64,000 bases of DNA from Pseudomonas sp. Irchel 3E20. GTDB lineage: Bacteria > Pseudomonadota > Gammaproteobacteria > Pseudomonadales > Pseudomonadaceae. The position numbers were made by a program, and so were the translations under genes. How positions within the stretch are numbered: the stretch's first letter is position 1; every line of letters starts with the position of its first letter. The notes beneath the pieces are model-generated. The model did no database searches. It saw only the letters and a program-made list of their open reading frames with translations, and had not been told where the DNA came from. Location: assembly GCF_900187645.1 (NCBI RefSeq), contig NZ_FYEE01000004.1:186001-250000 (forward strand), read 5' to 3'. Positions 54,354 through 63,675 of the stretch are shown here, piece after piece.

Positions 54354-55102
54354 CGCTGCAACTGGAGAACCTCGGTGCCGGTTACGGCCAGCGCGAAATC
54401 ATTCGCGAGGTATCGACGGCGATGTTTTTCGGCGGTCAGGTCGTCGCGGTAGTCGGGCCTAACGCCGCAGGGAAATCGACGCTGTTCAAACGCATGGCCG
54501 GTTTGATCGACGGCCCCGGGCAGGTCATTTTGCAGGGCTCGAAAAAGGGCCCGGCCGCCATCAGCTACATGCCGCAGGGCCTGAATGCCAGTGCGCGGTT
54601 GACGGTCTACGAGTCGGTGTTACTGGCGCGCAAACAGTTGACGTCGGGATGGGCGGTTGACGATGACGAGTTGAAGCGGGTGGATGAGATTCTGGCTGCG
54701 CTGGGCATCAGTAGCCTGTCCTTTCGCAACCTGGGTGAACTCAGTGGCGGACAACAGCAATTGGTGTCCATCGCGCAAACCCTGGTGCGCGAGCCAGAAA
54801 TCCTATTGATGGATGAACCCACCAGCGCCCTCGACATGCATCGCCAAGTGCAGGTTCTGAGCTTTATGCGCACACTCGCGCGCCAACAGGAAGCTATTGT
54901 GTTCATTGCCATCCATGACCTGAACCAAGCGCTGCGCTTTGCAGACCAAGTGCTGGTCATCGCTGATGGCACCAGCCCAGGTAGCGGGCCCTGCTACGAG
55001 GTCATCACCGAGCACATGCTACGCAGCGTCTATAAGGTCCAGGCGCGTATCGAGCAATGCAGCCGGGGGACGTACCACATACTCATCGACGACGTTGTTT
55101 AA
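54347..55102 (+). CDS. Iron-siderophore ABC importer ATPase
   Basis: This 251-residue FecE/FhuC-type ATPase has Walker A GPNAAGKSTL at about 38-47, signature LSGGQQQLVSIA, Walker B EILLMDEPTSALD and the switch His in FIAIHDLNQ. It powers the adjacent FecCD-like permease, with which it overlaps by 7 bp. All ATPase motifs are intact. Last gene of the uptake operon. Confidence 0.93.
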   Translation: MVTLQLENLGAGYGQREIIREVSTAMFFGGQVVAVVGPNAAGKSTLFKRMAGLIDGPGQVILQGSKKGPAAISYMPQGLNASARLTVYESVLLARKQLTSGWAVDDDELKRVDEILAALGISSLSFRNLGELSGGQQQLVSIAQTLVREPEILLMDEPTSALDMHRQVQVLSFMRTLARQQEAIVFIAIHDLNQALRFADQVLVIADGTSPGSGPCYEVITEHMLRSVYKVQARIEQCSRGTYHILIDDVV

Positions 55103-55284
55103 GCACCCAAACCGGACCCGAAGGCCAAGCTCAATACCTGCGTCTGTGCCGCCCGTCGGATGCAGGGCGTGTCCAGTGGGGCAACAACATTTTCACATCG
55201 ATAGGATGTTTTCACGACACGCCAAGGTCTACAGTGATATTGAATCGCCATTATCTGGCGATGCTATAAAAAAGAGGCCTACAC

Positions 55285-56910
55285 ATGAACATCAGGACAT
55301 TGAACCTTGCCCCAAGGTCAGCCGTATTTTTCTCTCTCATTGTCCTGGTGGTTTTTGCCCTGGGGATCGTTGCCGTGCTGCAAATGGGCAAGCTGCGAGA
55401 GACCGAACAGGATGTCGAAAACAATTGGATGCCCAGCATGCGCGAGATTGGAAAGATGGAGGCCGGTACTCTGCGCCTGCGTCTGGAAAGCCTGCGGATC
55501 ACCGCCACGGTGGATGAGCAACAGCGCCAAGCCCGCATGGCTGCATTGAGTGGCTATCGCAAGGCACTGGCCAGCAGCGTCAGCGATTATTTACCTCTGA
55601 TTACGGGGCCGCAGGAGCGTGAGCTGTATGACGCGGTGGCGGCGGATACGCAGGAATATTTCAAACTGCTGGACGTCCTGGAGCCACTGCTGCAAAGCGG
55701 CGACAACGCCGCCGCTGTCACGTTGATAAATACCCGTATCAGCCCGTTCACCAACTCCCTGCAAGAGAAGATGATTAAACTGTCGGACTTCAACTCCGAG
55801 GGCGCCAAGGCTGCTGGGGTCAATGCCACGTCTATCTATACCAGTGGCGTGACGCTGGTGGGCGCCCTCCTCGCGCTGACCGTGCTGCTGACCGTCGTAC
55901 TTGCCACGCTGCTGACCCGCAGCATCACCTCACCTATCAGCGTTGCCCTGGCGGTCGCCGAGCGCATCGCGAGCAGCGATTTGTCCAAGGACATTCAAGT
56001 CGACGGCGGTGACGAAGCCGGCCGTTTGTTGGCCGCGCTGTCGAAAATGCAGGCGAACTTGCGCCTGACCATCTCGCAGATCGCCGACTCTTCCACGCAA
56101 CTGGCTTCGGCCTCGGAGGAAATGACCGCCGTGACCGAGGATGCCAGCCGAGGCCTGGTGCGCCAGAACGATGAGGTCAACCAGGCCGCCACCGCGGTCA
56201 CCCAGATGAGTGCTGCGGTAGACGAGGTGGCGCGCAATGCTGAAGCCGCCGCGCAATCGTCGCGAGAATCCATGGCTTTCACCCATTCCGGCATCGAGAA
56301 CGTGGCGCAAACCTTGAAGGCCATCGAAGGCTTGGCTGAAAACGTGGCCAGCACCGGTGAGCAGGTCAAGGCGTTGTCCAGCAGGGCTCAAGACATCAGC
56401 AAAGTGGTGGAAGTGATCCGCGCGATTGCCGAACAAACCAACTTGTTGGCCCTCAACGCCGCCATCGAAGCCGCCCGCGCCGGTGAGCAAGGCCGTGGTT
56501 TTGCCGTGGTGGCCGATGAAGTTCGGGCATTGGCCCACCGCACCCAGCAATCGACCCAGGAAATCGAGCAGATGATTACCGCCATTCAGGTGGACTCATC
56601 CCAAGCGGTCAGCGCGATGAGCACCAGTGCGGGGATGGCCAACAACTCTATTACGGTGGCGCAGAGTGCGGATGCGTCGCTCAAACAGATCGCCCAGGCT
56701 ATTGGCCAGATCAACGAGCGCAACCTGCTGATCGCCACCGCCTCTGAAGAGCAGGCCCAGGTTGCCCGTGAAGCCGACCAGAACCTGACCAGTATTCGCG
56801 AGTTGTCTATCCAGAGTGCGGCGGGCGCCAGTCAGACCGCCAGCGCCTGTGGCGAGATGTCCAACTTGGCTATTGAACTGAACCGGTTGGTCGGGCGGTT
56901 CAAGGTCTGA
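55285..56910 (+). CDS. Methyl-accepting chemotaxis protein
   Basis: This 541-residue chemoreceptor has a first membrane helix ([20 protein letters not shown]), a four-helix-bundle periplasmic domain (about 35-185, 4HB/TarH-like), a second helix ([19 protein letters not shown]), HAMP and a long signalling domain with the highly conserved tip [20 protein letters not shown]. The ligand cannot be told from sequence. It follows the siderophore importer by 182 bp, but nothing shows co-regulation. Confidence 0.93.
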   Translation: MNIRTLNLAPRSAVFFSLIVLVVFALGIVAVLQMGKLRETEQDVENNWMPSMREIGKMEAGTLRLRLESLRITATVDEQQRQARMAALSGYRKALASSVSDYLPLITGPQERELYDAVAADTQEYFKLLDVLEPLLQSGDNAAAVTLINTRISPFTNSLQEKMIKLSDFNSEGAKAAGVNATSIYTSGVTLVGALLALTVLLTVVLATLLTRSITSPISVALAVAERIASSDLSKDIQVDGGDEAGRLLAALSKMQANLRLTISQIADSSTQLASASEEMTAVTEDASRGLVRQNDEVNQAATAVTQMSAAVDEVARNAEAAAQSSRESMAFTHSGIENVAQTLKAIEGLAENVASTGEQVKALSSRAQDISKVVEVIRAIAEQTNLLALNAAIEAARAGEQGRGFAVVADEVRALAHRTQQSTQEIEQMITAIQVDSSQAVSAMSTSAGMANNSITVAQSADASLKQIAQAIGQINERNLLIATASEEQAQVAREADQNLTSIRELSIQSAAGASQTASACGEMSNLAIELNRLVGRFKV

Positions 56911-56962
56911 CCTGGGTTATCCAACAGTGGATGGCGTATGACACAGGTGTCTTGCGCCATCC

Positions 56963-58534
56963 TCAGCTTGTCGTCGCCGAAGCCGCCGTGCCTTGACACA
57001 TGACGCGGTTCCTGCCGCTCTGCTTCGCTCGGTAAAGAAGCTCATCAGCCTCTTTAAGCGTGGCATGAACATCCTGCTGATTCGGTACCCAACACGAGAC
57101 GCCCAGTGAGAGCGTGACATGGCCTGCGGGAGGGAACACCGTTTCTGCCATCGAACGCCTGATCCGTTCCGCGACCTCCGTAGCCTCAGCCAGCGTGGCC
57201 GATGGCAGCAGCAGGATGAACTCTTCGCCGCCCACGCGACAGGGAACGTCATGGTCGCGACAGTTCTGGCGCAGCAGGCTGGCGAATGCCTGCAACACCT
57301 TGTCGCCGGCATCGTGGCCAAACTCATCGTTGACCCGCTTGAAGTGGTCAATATCCATGCTGATAACCGCGAAGCTTTTATCCAGCAGCTCCCAATCGCG
57401 CAGGCAGTCTTCCAGCACCCGCCGGTTCGCCAACCCCGTCAAGGGGTCGCTCAACGCCTGGTGATTGAGCTTACCGATGCGATCCTGGGTGAGCAGCCTG
57501 CCCATTATCATGGCCCGGCGGATGCGCCACGCCTCGAAATACCAGGCCCGCACCTTGCGGATGTCCTGGATGTTATCCATGTTCTCTGCCAAGTCCGCCA
57601 GCCGCTTCAGGGGTTGGCTGATGCATGCCGCGGCCCACCAGAGCAGGAAAATACCCACCAGGCTCATCGGGATAACCCTCAATACCACTTGGTACATCAG
57701 CTCGCGCAACGCGGCGGCCGGGACGCTCATGGGCTGTTGCGAGACCACGCCCCACCCGCTTTTAGGCACCGCCGCATAACCGGCGAGCATCTCCACGCCC
57801 TTGGAGTCGACAATGTGCGCGGCGCTACTTTCACCCCGGAGCAAGGCATCGATGGCGGGGTTGGCGCCCACGACCTCGCCAATCCTGCTCGCGTCCGGGT
57901 GAAACAGCAGGTGACGCTTATCGTCCACCAGATACACCTGGGAGTTGTCCCATTGGAAATGTCGGCTCGCGACCTCGCTGAGGGCATTGGCCTCACGCAG
58001 GTAAATGGTCCCGCCGACCAGCCCCAGGTACTCCCCGCCCGGCCCCCAGATTGGCTGGGAGATAAACACGATCAAATTGCCGGCGAGGGAATTGAAGGCC
58101 GGGCTAATCATGCCTTGCCTGCGGGTCAGCGCTTCCTTGAAACGGATGGTTTGGCCTTTGACATTGAGCAATTTTGGAAAGGCGGCCAACACCTCGCCCT
58201 GGGCGTTAGCAACGACCGTCGTATTGAAGCTTTGATCCTGTTCGATCAGCCGCCGCACTTCCTCGCTGCGAATCGTTTCGGATGAGAACTGTTGGCCTAA
58301 AACCTTGGCGCTGTAATTCAACCGGTCGAGGTCGGCGCCCAGGTTTTGGCCAATGGACAGGGCCACCTTGGCCGCATAAGCCCGGTTGGCTTCCAGGGAG
58401 TTACGAACCAGAGCCTCGCGCTGGATGCGGTAGGTGGCGTAGAGGTCATTGAACAGGGTGACAAAACTGGCCAGTAACGAGAACAGTAGGATCAGGGTGC
58501 GCAAATTGCACTTAGGGACGGGCCGGGACGACAT
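56963..58534 (-). CDS. Cache-domain diguanylate cyclase
   Basis: This 523-residue membrane sensor has an N-terminal helix (LRTLILLFSLLASFVTLF), a periplasmic dCache-type domain up to about residue 265, a second helix around VIPMSLVGIFLLWWAA, then HAMP-like and a GGDEF domain with active-site RVGGEEFILLLP. It should make c-di-GMP from GTP in response to an external ligand. No clear RxxD inhibitory site is seen directly before the GGEEF segment. The ATG at 58534 has GGAA upstream; the two earlier in-frame ATGs are less consistent. It is convergent with the chemoreceptor gene. Confidence 0.9.
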   Translation of the reverse strand: MSSRPVPKCNLRTLILLFSLLASFVTLFNDLYATYRIQREALVRNSLEANRAYAAKVALSIGQNLGADLDRLNYSAKVLGQQFSSETIRSEEVRRLIEQDQSFNTTVVANAQGEVLAAFPKLLNVKGQTIRFKEALTRRQGMISPAFNSLAGNLIVFISQPIWGPGGEYLGLVGGTIYLREANALSEVASRHFQWDNSQVYLVDDKRHLLFHPDASRIGEVVGANPAIDALLRGESSAAHIVDSKGVEMLAGYAAVPKSGWGVVSQQPMSVPAAALRELMYQVVLRVIPMSLVGIFLLWWAAACISQPLKRLADLAENMDNIQDIRKVRAWYFEAWRIRRAMIMGRLLTQDRIGKLNHQALSDPLTGLANRRVLEDCLRDWELLDKSFAVISMDIDHFKRVNDEFGHDAGDKVLQAFASLLRQNCRDHDVPCRVGGEEFILLLPSATLAEATEVAERIRRSMAETVFPPAGHVTLSLGVSCWVPNQQDVHATLKEADELLYRAKQSGRNRVMCQGTAASATTS

Positions 58535-58706
58535 TTGGGGCATTTCCAATAGAGCGCAAGAAATAGCGGCCCAAGTAATCTCTGGCTCGCAGGTAGGGTG
58601 ACGAAAACACCGGCCCGACAAAGGCGCCTCCCTGGGTGATGGCTAACCTGCATCCCTGCGCAAGCTATTTTATGTGAGAACGCATGTGGCAGATAGCCAT
58701 TATTTT

Positions 58707-59126
58707 CTAAGGTGACGCCCAGCGTTCCAGGCCGTTGTACATCGCCATTCCCGCCATCATCGCCAGGACGAAGAGCAGGATTTGCCAGTGGCCGCTCAAT
58801 AGCAGCGCTATCGCTGGCCCGGGGCAGATACCGGCGATGCCCCAGCCGATGCCAAAGACGAGGCTGCCGCCGATCAAACGCCGATCAAGGGTTCGTGCCA
58901 AAGGCATGCGCATCGGTGAACCCAGCAGCGATCGGGTTTGCCGGGCACTCCATTGCAGCGGCACCAGGGCCGCCCCGATCGCGCCGACCATGACCAGCCC
59001 AAGGGAGGGATCCCACGGCCCCGCCAGGTTCAAAAAACCGAGCACCTTGGCCGGGTTGACCATGCCCGACAGCAGCAACCCCAGGCCGAACAGAACCCCG
59101 GCACACAACGCCATCAACCCACGCAT
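58707..59126 (-). CDS. DUF6691/YeeE-YedE family membrane protein (second half)
   Basis: This 139-residue membrane protein has four predicted helices: MRGLMALCAGVLFGLGLLLSG, a GPWDPSLGLVMVGAIGAALV segment, GIGWGIAGICPGPAIALLLSG and a final helix. It contains the family motif GxCPGPA. It follows the sister gene by 2 bp; together the two half-proteins correspond to one full YeeE/YedE (TsuA-like) sulfur-compound transporter, as in the PmpA/PmpB pair. The ATG at 59126 is in a different frame from the neighbour. Confidence 0.85.
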   Translation of the reverse strand: MRGLMALCAGVLFGLGLLLSGMVNPAKVLGFLNLAGPWDPSLGLVMVGAIGAALVPLQWSARQTRSLLGSPMRMPLARTLDRRLIGGSLVFGIGWGIAGICPGPAIALLLSGHWQILLFVLAMMAGMAMYNGLERWASP

Positions 59127-59128
59127 GC

Positions 59129-59563
59129 TCAGGCTCCTATCCAGTGACGGGTAATGAACACCACGGCGAAACCGGCGCCCATAAAACACAGCGTCGCGGC
59201 AAAGGAGCGTTTGGACAGGCGCGCCAAGCCGCACACGCCATGGCCACTTGTACAGCCTGAGGCATAGCGGGTTCCCACGCCCACCAGCAAGCCGGCCAGC
59301 AACAGCCCGGCCCAACCGCTTTGAAACTGCACCAGTGGGCGCCCGGCAATGCTCCACCACAGCACGGCCGACAGCATCAAGCCAAGGAGAAACAGTGCTT
59401 TTTCGCCGCGCCCTTCTCCCCGCTTTTCCAGCACGGCACCCAGCAGCCCACTGATGCCGGCGATGCGGCCATTCATCATGGCGAACAGGCTGGCGCCAAG
59501 CCCAATCAACGCGCCCCCCGCCAGTGACGTCCAGGGGGTGAAGCTGGCCCAATCGATCATCAT
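59129..59563 (-). CDS. YeeE/YedE family membrane protein (first half)
   Basis: This 144-residue membrane protein has four predicted helices and the family signatures GALIGLGASLFAMMNGRIAG and TRYASGCTSGHGVCGLAR, in which the Cys pair is thought to relay thiosulfate/persulfide sulfur. The ATG at 59563 follows AGGAG and overlaps the stop of the ArsR-type gene, giving a regulator-transporter operon. The paired small gene downstream completes the transporter. Confidence 0.87.
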   Translation of the reverse strand: MMIDWASFTPWTSLAGGALIGLGASLFAMMNGRIAGISGLLGAVLEKRGEGRGEKALFLLGLMLSAVLWWSIAGRPLVQFQSGWAGLLLAGLLVGVGTRYASGCTSGHGVCGLARLSKRSFAATLCFMGAGFAVVFITRHWIGA

Positions 59564-59871
59564 TGAGGCTCCTGCGCACAAAACAGTTGGTACAGCGTAT
59601 TGATAACCGCCAAAGCGGCCGGGCTGTCGATGCGATAAAAAATGTGCTTGCCCTCACGCCGCGTGGCCACCAGCCCTTCACGCCTCAAAACCCCCAGTTG
59701 CTGGGACAGGGTCGGTTGCTGGATATCAAGCAAACGCTCCAGCTCGCTGACGCTGCGCTCACCCTCGCTCAACTGGCATAACAACAGCAGCCGCTCGGGA
59801 TTGCCCAGGGCCTTGAGCAGTTGCCCCGCGGCTTCGGCATTGCTGCGCAGTTGCTGTATATCCATGGCCAA
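59560..59871 (-). CDS. ArsR-family regulator, BigR/SqrR-like
   Basis: This 103-residue winged-helix repressor has the HTH LLDIQQPTLSQQLGVLRREG and two cysteines, one in LLLLCQLSEGE and one in YQLFCAQEP, placed as in BigR/SqrR/YgaV persulfide sensors, where a disulfide or polysulfide bridge releases DNA. It is the first gene of an operon with a split YeeE/YedE transporter, matching the known bigR arrangement. It probably represses its own operon until reactive sulfur accumulates. Start at 59871 or at the ATG two codons later. Confidence 0.85.
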   Translation of the reverse strand: MAMDIQQLRSNAEAAGQLLKALGNPERLLLLCQLSEGERSVSELERLLDIQQPTLSQQLGVLRREGLVATRREGKHIFYRIDSPAALAVINTLYQLFCAQEPQ

Positions 59872-59915
59872 GCCCTCGATCCCATCACCTTGGCGGCGAT
59901 CCTAATACAAAAACA

Positions 59916-59937
59916 CATTATATGAAAATAAATAATG
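59916..59937. promoter_or_regulatory. Inverted repeat, candidate operator of the ArsR-type regulator
   Basis: CATTAT and ATAATG arms are separated by 10 A/T-rich bases, 45 bp upstream of the regulator start. BigR-type operators are A/T-rich dyads, so this is a reasonable but unproven site. Confidence 0.35.
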
Positions 59938-60059
59938 ATTGATCGTTACAGCCCCTCAAATCCATCGCCCCTGTTCCGAATCATTTGGACGATCTTCAGA
60001 CTCCATTAAGAATCGCCTCCAATACTGCCCCCAACACATTCCTTGGGAGGCACCGTCCA

Positions 60060-60737
60060 ATGCCCGATTTTGACTGGAACATCCCTCTGCCCTTGCACCT
60101 GGGCCAGGCAGAGGCTTCACCCCTGAGCCTGGCCAGCGCCATGCCGGGCGACAGCCTGCGGCCTGTCTACGAAGCGTTTATCCAGCAGCGTTTTCACAAA
60201 GCCCATGGCGCGCAGATCCAGCACTTCATGCCGCACCTGTTCGGTGTCAGCAGCCCATCGGATGGGCTGTGTGCCGTGGCCGGCGTACGCCTGGCCGGCA
60301 CCGAGGCGTTGTTTTTGGAGCGCTACCTGGACGCCCCCATAGAACAGCTCATCAGCGCCGCAGACGGGCAGCCGGTCGGCCGCCAGTCCATTGTGGAAGT
60401 CGGCAACCTCGCCGCCGCCGATACCGGTAGCGCGCGCCTGAGCATCATCGCAATCACGTATCTGCTGGCGATGGGAGGCCTGGAGTGGGTCGCGTTCACC
60501 GGCAGCATTGGCCTGGTGAACAGTTTTCTACGCCTGGGCCTCAAGCCCATCACCCTCTGTGCCGCCGACCCGATGCGTCTGGGCGATGAGCGCCACGCCT
60601 GGGGCAGCTACTACGAGAGCCAGCCACAGGTGCATGTTGGCAATATCCGCGCCGGTTTTGCGCACTTGCGCAGCACTGGCCTGTTCAACCGCCTCGGCTT
60701 GCCGACCGCCACAGCGCAGGCCTCTCATGTCGCTTGA
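60060..60737 (+). CDS. Thermostable hemolysin family protein (GNAT-like fold)
   Basis: This 225-residue member of the T_hemolysin family has the N-terminal MPDFDWNIPL, FIQQRFHKAHGAQIQHFMPH and the family motif SIVEVGNLAA, with an acyl-CoA-binding-like strand-helix pattern afterwards. The family name comes from a Vibrio hemolysin, but the fold resembles GNAT/autoinducer synthases, so an N-acyltransferase role is plausible. No signal peptide is present. Its stop overlaps the AMP-ligase gene, and it heads a cluster of enzymes. The ATG at 60060 is chosen; a longer start is not supported. Confidence 0.82.
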   Translation: MPDFDWNIPLPLHLGQAEASPLSLASAMPGDSLRPVYEAFIQQRFHKAHGAQIQHFMPHLFGVSSPSDGLCAVAGVRLAGTEALFLERYLDAPIEQLISAADGQPVGRQSIVEVGNLAAADTGSARLSIIAITYLLAMGGLEWVAFTGSIGLVNSFLRLGLKPITLCAADPMRLGDERHAWGSYYESQPQVHVGNIRAGFAHLRSTGLFNRLGLPTATAQASHVA

Positions 60738-62208
60738 ACTGGAACGCTTCAAACAGGTGCTGCGCAACCATGCCGAGCACAGGCCCAACACGACGGCACT
60801 GTGGGGGGATGACTTGAAACTGGACTACGCCACCCTGTACGCCGAAGTCGTCTCGCGCCAACAGCAGTTACGCGCGCAGCAGGCCAACGTGGTCGCACTG
60901 GCGCTGGACAATGGCGTGGACGCGCTGCTTTGGGACCTCGCGCTACTGTTCGAGGGGCTGACGTGCCTGCCCCTGCCGCCCTTTTTCAGCCCCGCCCAAC
61001 GCAGCCATTGCCTGCACCAAAGCCAGGCCGATACGGTGATCGGCGAACCGGCACTCGATGCCGAACTGCAGGCTGCGGGCTACGTCAACCTTGGCGGGTT
61101 GTGGCGCAAGCATCGCGCCGGCCCCGGGCGGGTCCCCGCCGGCACGGCAAAGCTGACGTTCACCTCTGGCACCACCGGCACGCCCAAGGGCGTGTGCCTA
61201 AGCGCCCACAGCCTGCTGCGTGTGGTGCGTGAGCTGGAACAGGCCAGCCAACCCACCGCACCCCAGCATCACCTGACCCTGCTGCCACTGGCCATCCTCC
61301 TGGAAAACCTCGGTTGCTACGCAGCGCTGCTGGCCGGCGCCACGGTGAGCGTGCCCGGCCTCAAAACCCTGGGCATCCAGGGCGCCAGTGGCGTCGATGT
61401 GCCTCGCCTGCTCGGTGTCCTGGCCGCCCGCGCACCGCACAGCATGATCCTGGTGCCGCAGTTGCTGTTGTTGCTGGTCAGCGCCGCCGAACAAAACGCC
61501 TTCAACCCTCGCTCGTTGCGTTTTGTCGCGGTCGGTGGCGCGCGGGTATCCACGCAACTCCTGGCCCGTGCCCAGCAAGTCGGCCTGCCGGTATATGAAG
61601 GCTACGGTTTGTCGGAGTGCGCATCCGTGGTTTGCCTGAATCGACCCCAGGCTTGCCGGCCCGGCAGCGTCGGGCGGCCATTACCGCACCTGCACGTCAA
61701 ACTGGCCGAAGACGGTGAAGTGCTCATCAAGGGTTCGGCGCTGCTCGGCTACCTGGGCCAGCCTCCCCATACCGACGAATGGTGGCCCAGTGGCGATCTT
61801 GGCGAGTTCGACGCCGAGGGTTTTCTCTACCTCAAAGGGCGCAAGAAGCACCAGTTTGTCACCAGTTTCGGGCGCAACGTCAACCCCGAGTGGGTCGAGG
61901 CCGAACTGACTCAGGGCCGCCATATCGCGCAAGCCTTCGTCTACGGCGAAGCCATGCCCCACAACCACGCCCTGCTCTGGCCCCATCGTCCCGATTGCAG
62001 CGATGCCCAGATGGACGCCGCCGTGGCTCGGGCCAATCAGGGGTTACCCGATTACGCCCAAGTCCACCGCTGGACGCGCCTGGATCAACCGCTCACCGCA
62101 AGCAACGGCCTGCTCACTGCCAATGGGCGGCCACGCCGCGACGCCATCGTGGCGCGTTACCACGCCCAACTCACTTGTTTGACCCTCAACGAGGAATTTC
62201 CATCATGA
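60727..62208 (+). CDS. AMP-dependent acyl/aryl ligase (ANL superfamily)
   Basis: This 493-residue adenylating enzyme has A3 motif KLTFTSGTTGTPKGV, A5-like VYEGYGLSECASVVC, A7 PSGDLGEFDAEGFL and A8 YLKGRKKHQFVTSFGRNVNP. It activates a carboxylic acid as AMP ester and probably transfers it to CoA or an amine; no carrier-protein domain is fused. The ATG at 60727 overlaps the hemolysin-family gene by 11 bp and its stop overlaps the next start (ATGA), so the genes are coupled. Confidence 0.85.
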   Translation: MSLELERFKQVLRNHAEHRPNTTALWGDDLKLDYATLYAEVVSRQQQLRAQQANVVALALDNGVDALLWDLALLFEGLTCLPLPPFFSPAQRSHCLHQSQADTVIGEPALDAELQAAGYVNLGGLWRKHRAGPGRVPAGTAKLTFTSGTTGTPKGVCLSAHSLLRVVRELEQASQPTAPQHHLTLLPLAILLENLGCYAALLAGATVSVPGLKTLGIQGASGVDVPRLLGVLAARAPHSMILVPQLLLLLVSAAEQNAFNPRSLRFVAVGGARVSTQLLARAQQVGLPVYEGYGLSECASVVCLNRPQACRPGSVGRPLPHLHVKLAEDGEVLIKGSALLGYLGQPPHTDEWWPSGDLGEFDAEGFLYLKGRKKHQFVTSFGRNVNPEWVEAELTQGRHIAQAFVYGEAMPHNHALLWPHRPDCSDAQMDAAVARANQGLPDYAQVHRWTRLDQPLTASNGLLTANGRPRRDAIVARYHAQLTCLTLNEEFPS

Positions 62209-62879
62209 GTTTTTTTGAAACCCTGCAAGAAGCCACCCACCACGAACGCCATGAGCTGTTCAACCTGCCCATCATCCGCGACGCCCTGGAGGGCAAGGTC
62301 AGCCTGCACAGCTATCGGGCGTTTCTGGCCCAGGCCTACTACCACGTGCGTCATACCGTCCCGTTGATGATGGCCTGTGGCGCGCGCCTGCCCTCGCACC
62401 TGGAATGGCTGCGCAAAGCGGTATGCGACTACATCGAGGACGAATACGGCCATGAGCAATGGATCCTCGATGACATCGTCGTGTGCGGCGGTGACCGCAA
62501 TGCCGTGCGCTATGGCCGCCCGTCACTGCCGATCGAGCTGATGGTCAGCTTCCTTTACGACCTCATCGCCCGGGACAACCCCGTGGGCCTGTTTGGCATG
62601 GTCAATGTGCTCGAAGGCACCAGTATCGCCCTGGCCACCCACGCGGCAGGCAGCATCGCCAAACACCTGGATTTGCCGCCCACCGCGTTCAGCTACCTCA
62701 GCTCCCATGGCTCGTTGGATATCGAGCATATGCAGACCTACCGCCGTCTGATGGACAGGCTCGAGGACCCGGATGACCAGGCCGCCGTGATCCATGCCAG
62801 CAAAGTGGTGTACCGGTTGTACGCCGATATGTTCCGTGGCCTGCCGCACGATGGGGAGCACCACCATGCGCCTGTGTGA
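62205..62879 (+). CDS. Heme-oxygenase-fold (TenA/HDO-like) putative metal oxygenase
   Basis: This 224-residue all-helical protein is of the iron-containing redox enzyme (Haem_oxygenas_2) class. It has HHERHELF near the start, QAYYHVRHTVPLM, and the metal-ligand-rich IEDEYGHEQWILDD, then SSHGSLDIEHM. Relatives such as UndA and other HDO enzymes use a di-iron centre for oxidative chemistry on small metabolites; a TenA-like hydrolase is the alternative. The ATG at 62205 overlaps the ligase stop and follows GAGG. Confidence 0.8.
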   Translation: MSFFETLQEATHHERHELFNLPIIRDALEGKVSLHSYRAFLAQAYYHVRHTVPLMMACGARLPSHLEWLRKAVCDYIEDEYGHEQWILDDIVVCGGDRNAVRYGRPSLPIELMVSFLYDLIARDNPVGLFGMVNVLEGTSIALATHAAGSIAKHLDLPPTAFSYLSSHGSLDIEHMQTYRRLMDRLEDPDDQAAVIHASKVVYRLYADMFRGLPHDGEHHHAPV

Positions 62880-63675
62880 AGCCCGAGTCATCCTGACCGG
62901 CGCCAGCGGCGGCATCGGTGTGGCCATTGCCGCCGCCCTGTGTGCCAGTGGTGCCCGCGTGCTGGCGGTGGCGCGGCGCGGGGAAGCGCTGGCGCCGTTG
63001 ATCGAGCAGTACCCACAGCACTTGTGCTGGGTCAGCGCCGACCTGACCCAGCTTACCGATCGACGCAAGGTACTGAGCGCGGCCCAGGCCGTTGGCGGCA
63101 TCAACCTGCTGATTAATGCCGCTGGGGTCAACCATTTCGCCATGCTCGAACAGCTGGAGGACAGCGAGATCAACACCCTGCTGGCGGTGAACGTCAGCGC
63201 CCCGATCTGCCTCACCCGGCTCCTGCTGCCGCTGCTCAAAGAGGCCGATAGCGCCATGGTGGTCAATGTCGGTTCCACCTATGGCTCCATCGGCTATCCC
63301 GGCTACGCCACCTACTGCGCCACCAAATTCGCCCTGCGCGGGTTTTCCGAGGCGTTGCGCCGAGAGCTGGCCGATACCCGGGTCAATGTGCTCTATGTCG
63401 CCCCGCGCGCCACTCGTACCAGCATGAACGGCGCGGCGGCCCGGGCTTTGAACGAAGCCCTCAAAGCCAATGTCGACGACCCGCACACCGTGGCCAACGC
63501 CGTGATCCATGCCATCAGCGGTGATCGTCGCGAACTGTACCTGGGCTGGCCGGAACGGTTCTTTGTGCGCCTGAACAGTTTGCTACCCCAGTTGGTGGAC
63601 CGCGGCTTGCGCAAGCAATTGCCGCTCATCCGCCACCTGAGCCATAAAACCGACCCTGAGAACCTCAAGCCATGA
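62866..63675 (+). CDS. Short-chain dehydrogenase/reductase
   Basis: This 269-residue SDR has the nucleotide-binding motif LTGASGGIGVAIA, NAAGVN (NAG motif), catalytic Ser in VNVGSTYGSIG and YxxxK in YATYCATKFAL. It is an NAD(P)-dependent oxidoreductase of a probable biosynthetic set. The ATG at 62866 overlaps the upstream gene by 14 bp with GGGGAG upstream, and its stop overlaps the next start. The C-terminal hydrophobic stretch suggests peripheral membrane association. Confidence 0.88.
   Translation: MRLCEARVILTGASGGIGVAIAAALCASGARVLAVARRGEALAPLIEQYPQHLCWVSADLTQLTDRRKVLSAAQAVGGINLLINAAGVNHFAMLEQLEDSEINTLLAVNVSAPICLTRLLLPLLKEADSAMVVNVGSTYGSIGYPGYATYCATKFALRGFSEALRRELADTRVNVLYVAPRATRTSMNGAAARALNEALKANVDDPHTVANAVIHAISGDRRELYLGWPERFFVRLNSLLPQLVDRGLRKQLPLIRHLSHKTDPENLKP

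Noticed and set aside
56963..58285. 388-codon plus frame opposite the diguanylate cyclase
   Set aside because: The minus-strand GGDEF protein is complete; the plus frame is a composition artefact.
58707..59681. One 324-residue protein spanning both YeeE/YedE halves
   Set aside because: The N-terminal part of that frame overlaps the true first-half gene out of frame and is not membrane-like; two genes with their own ribosome binding sites fit better.
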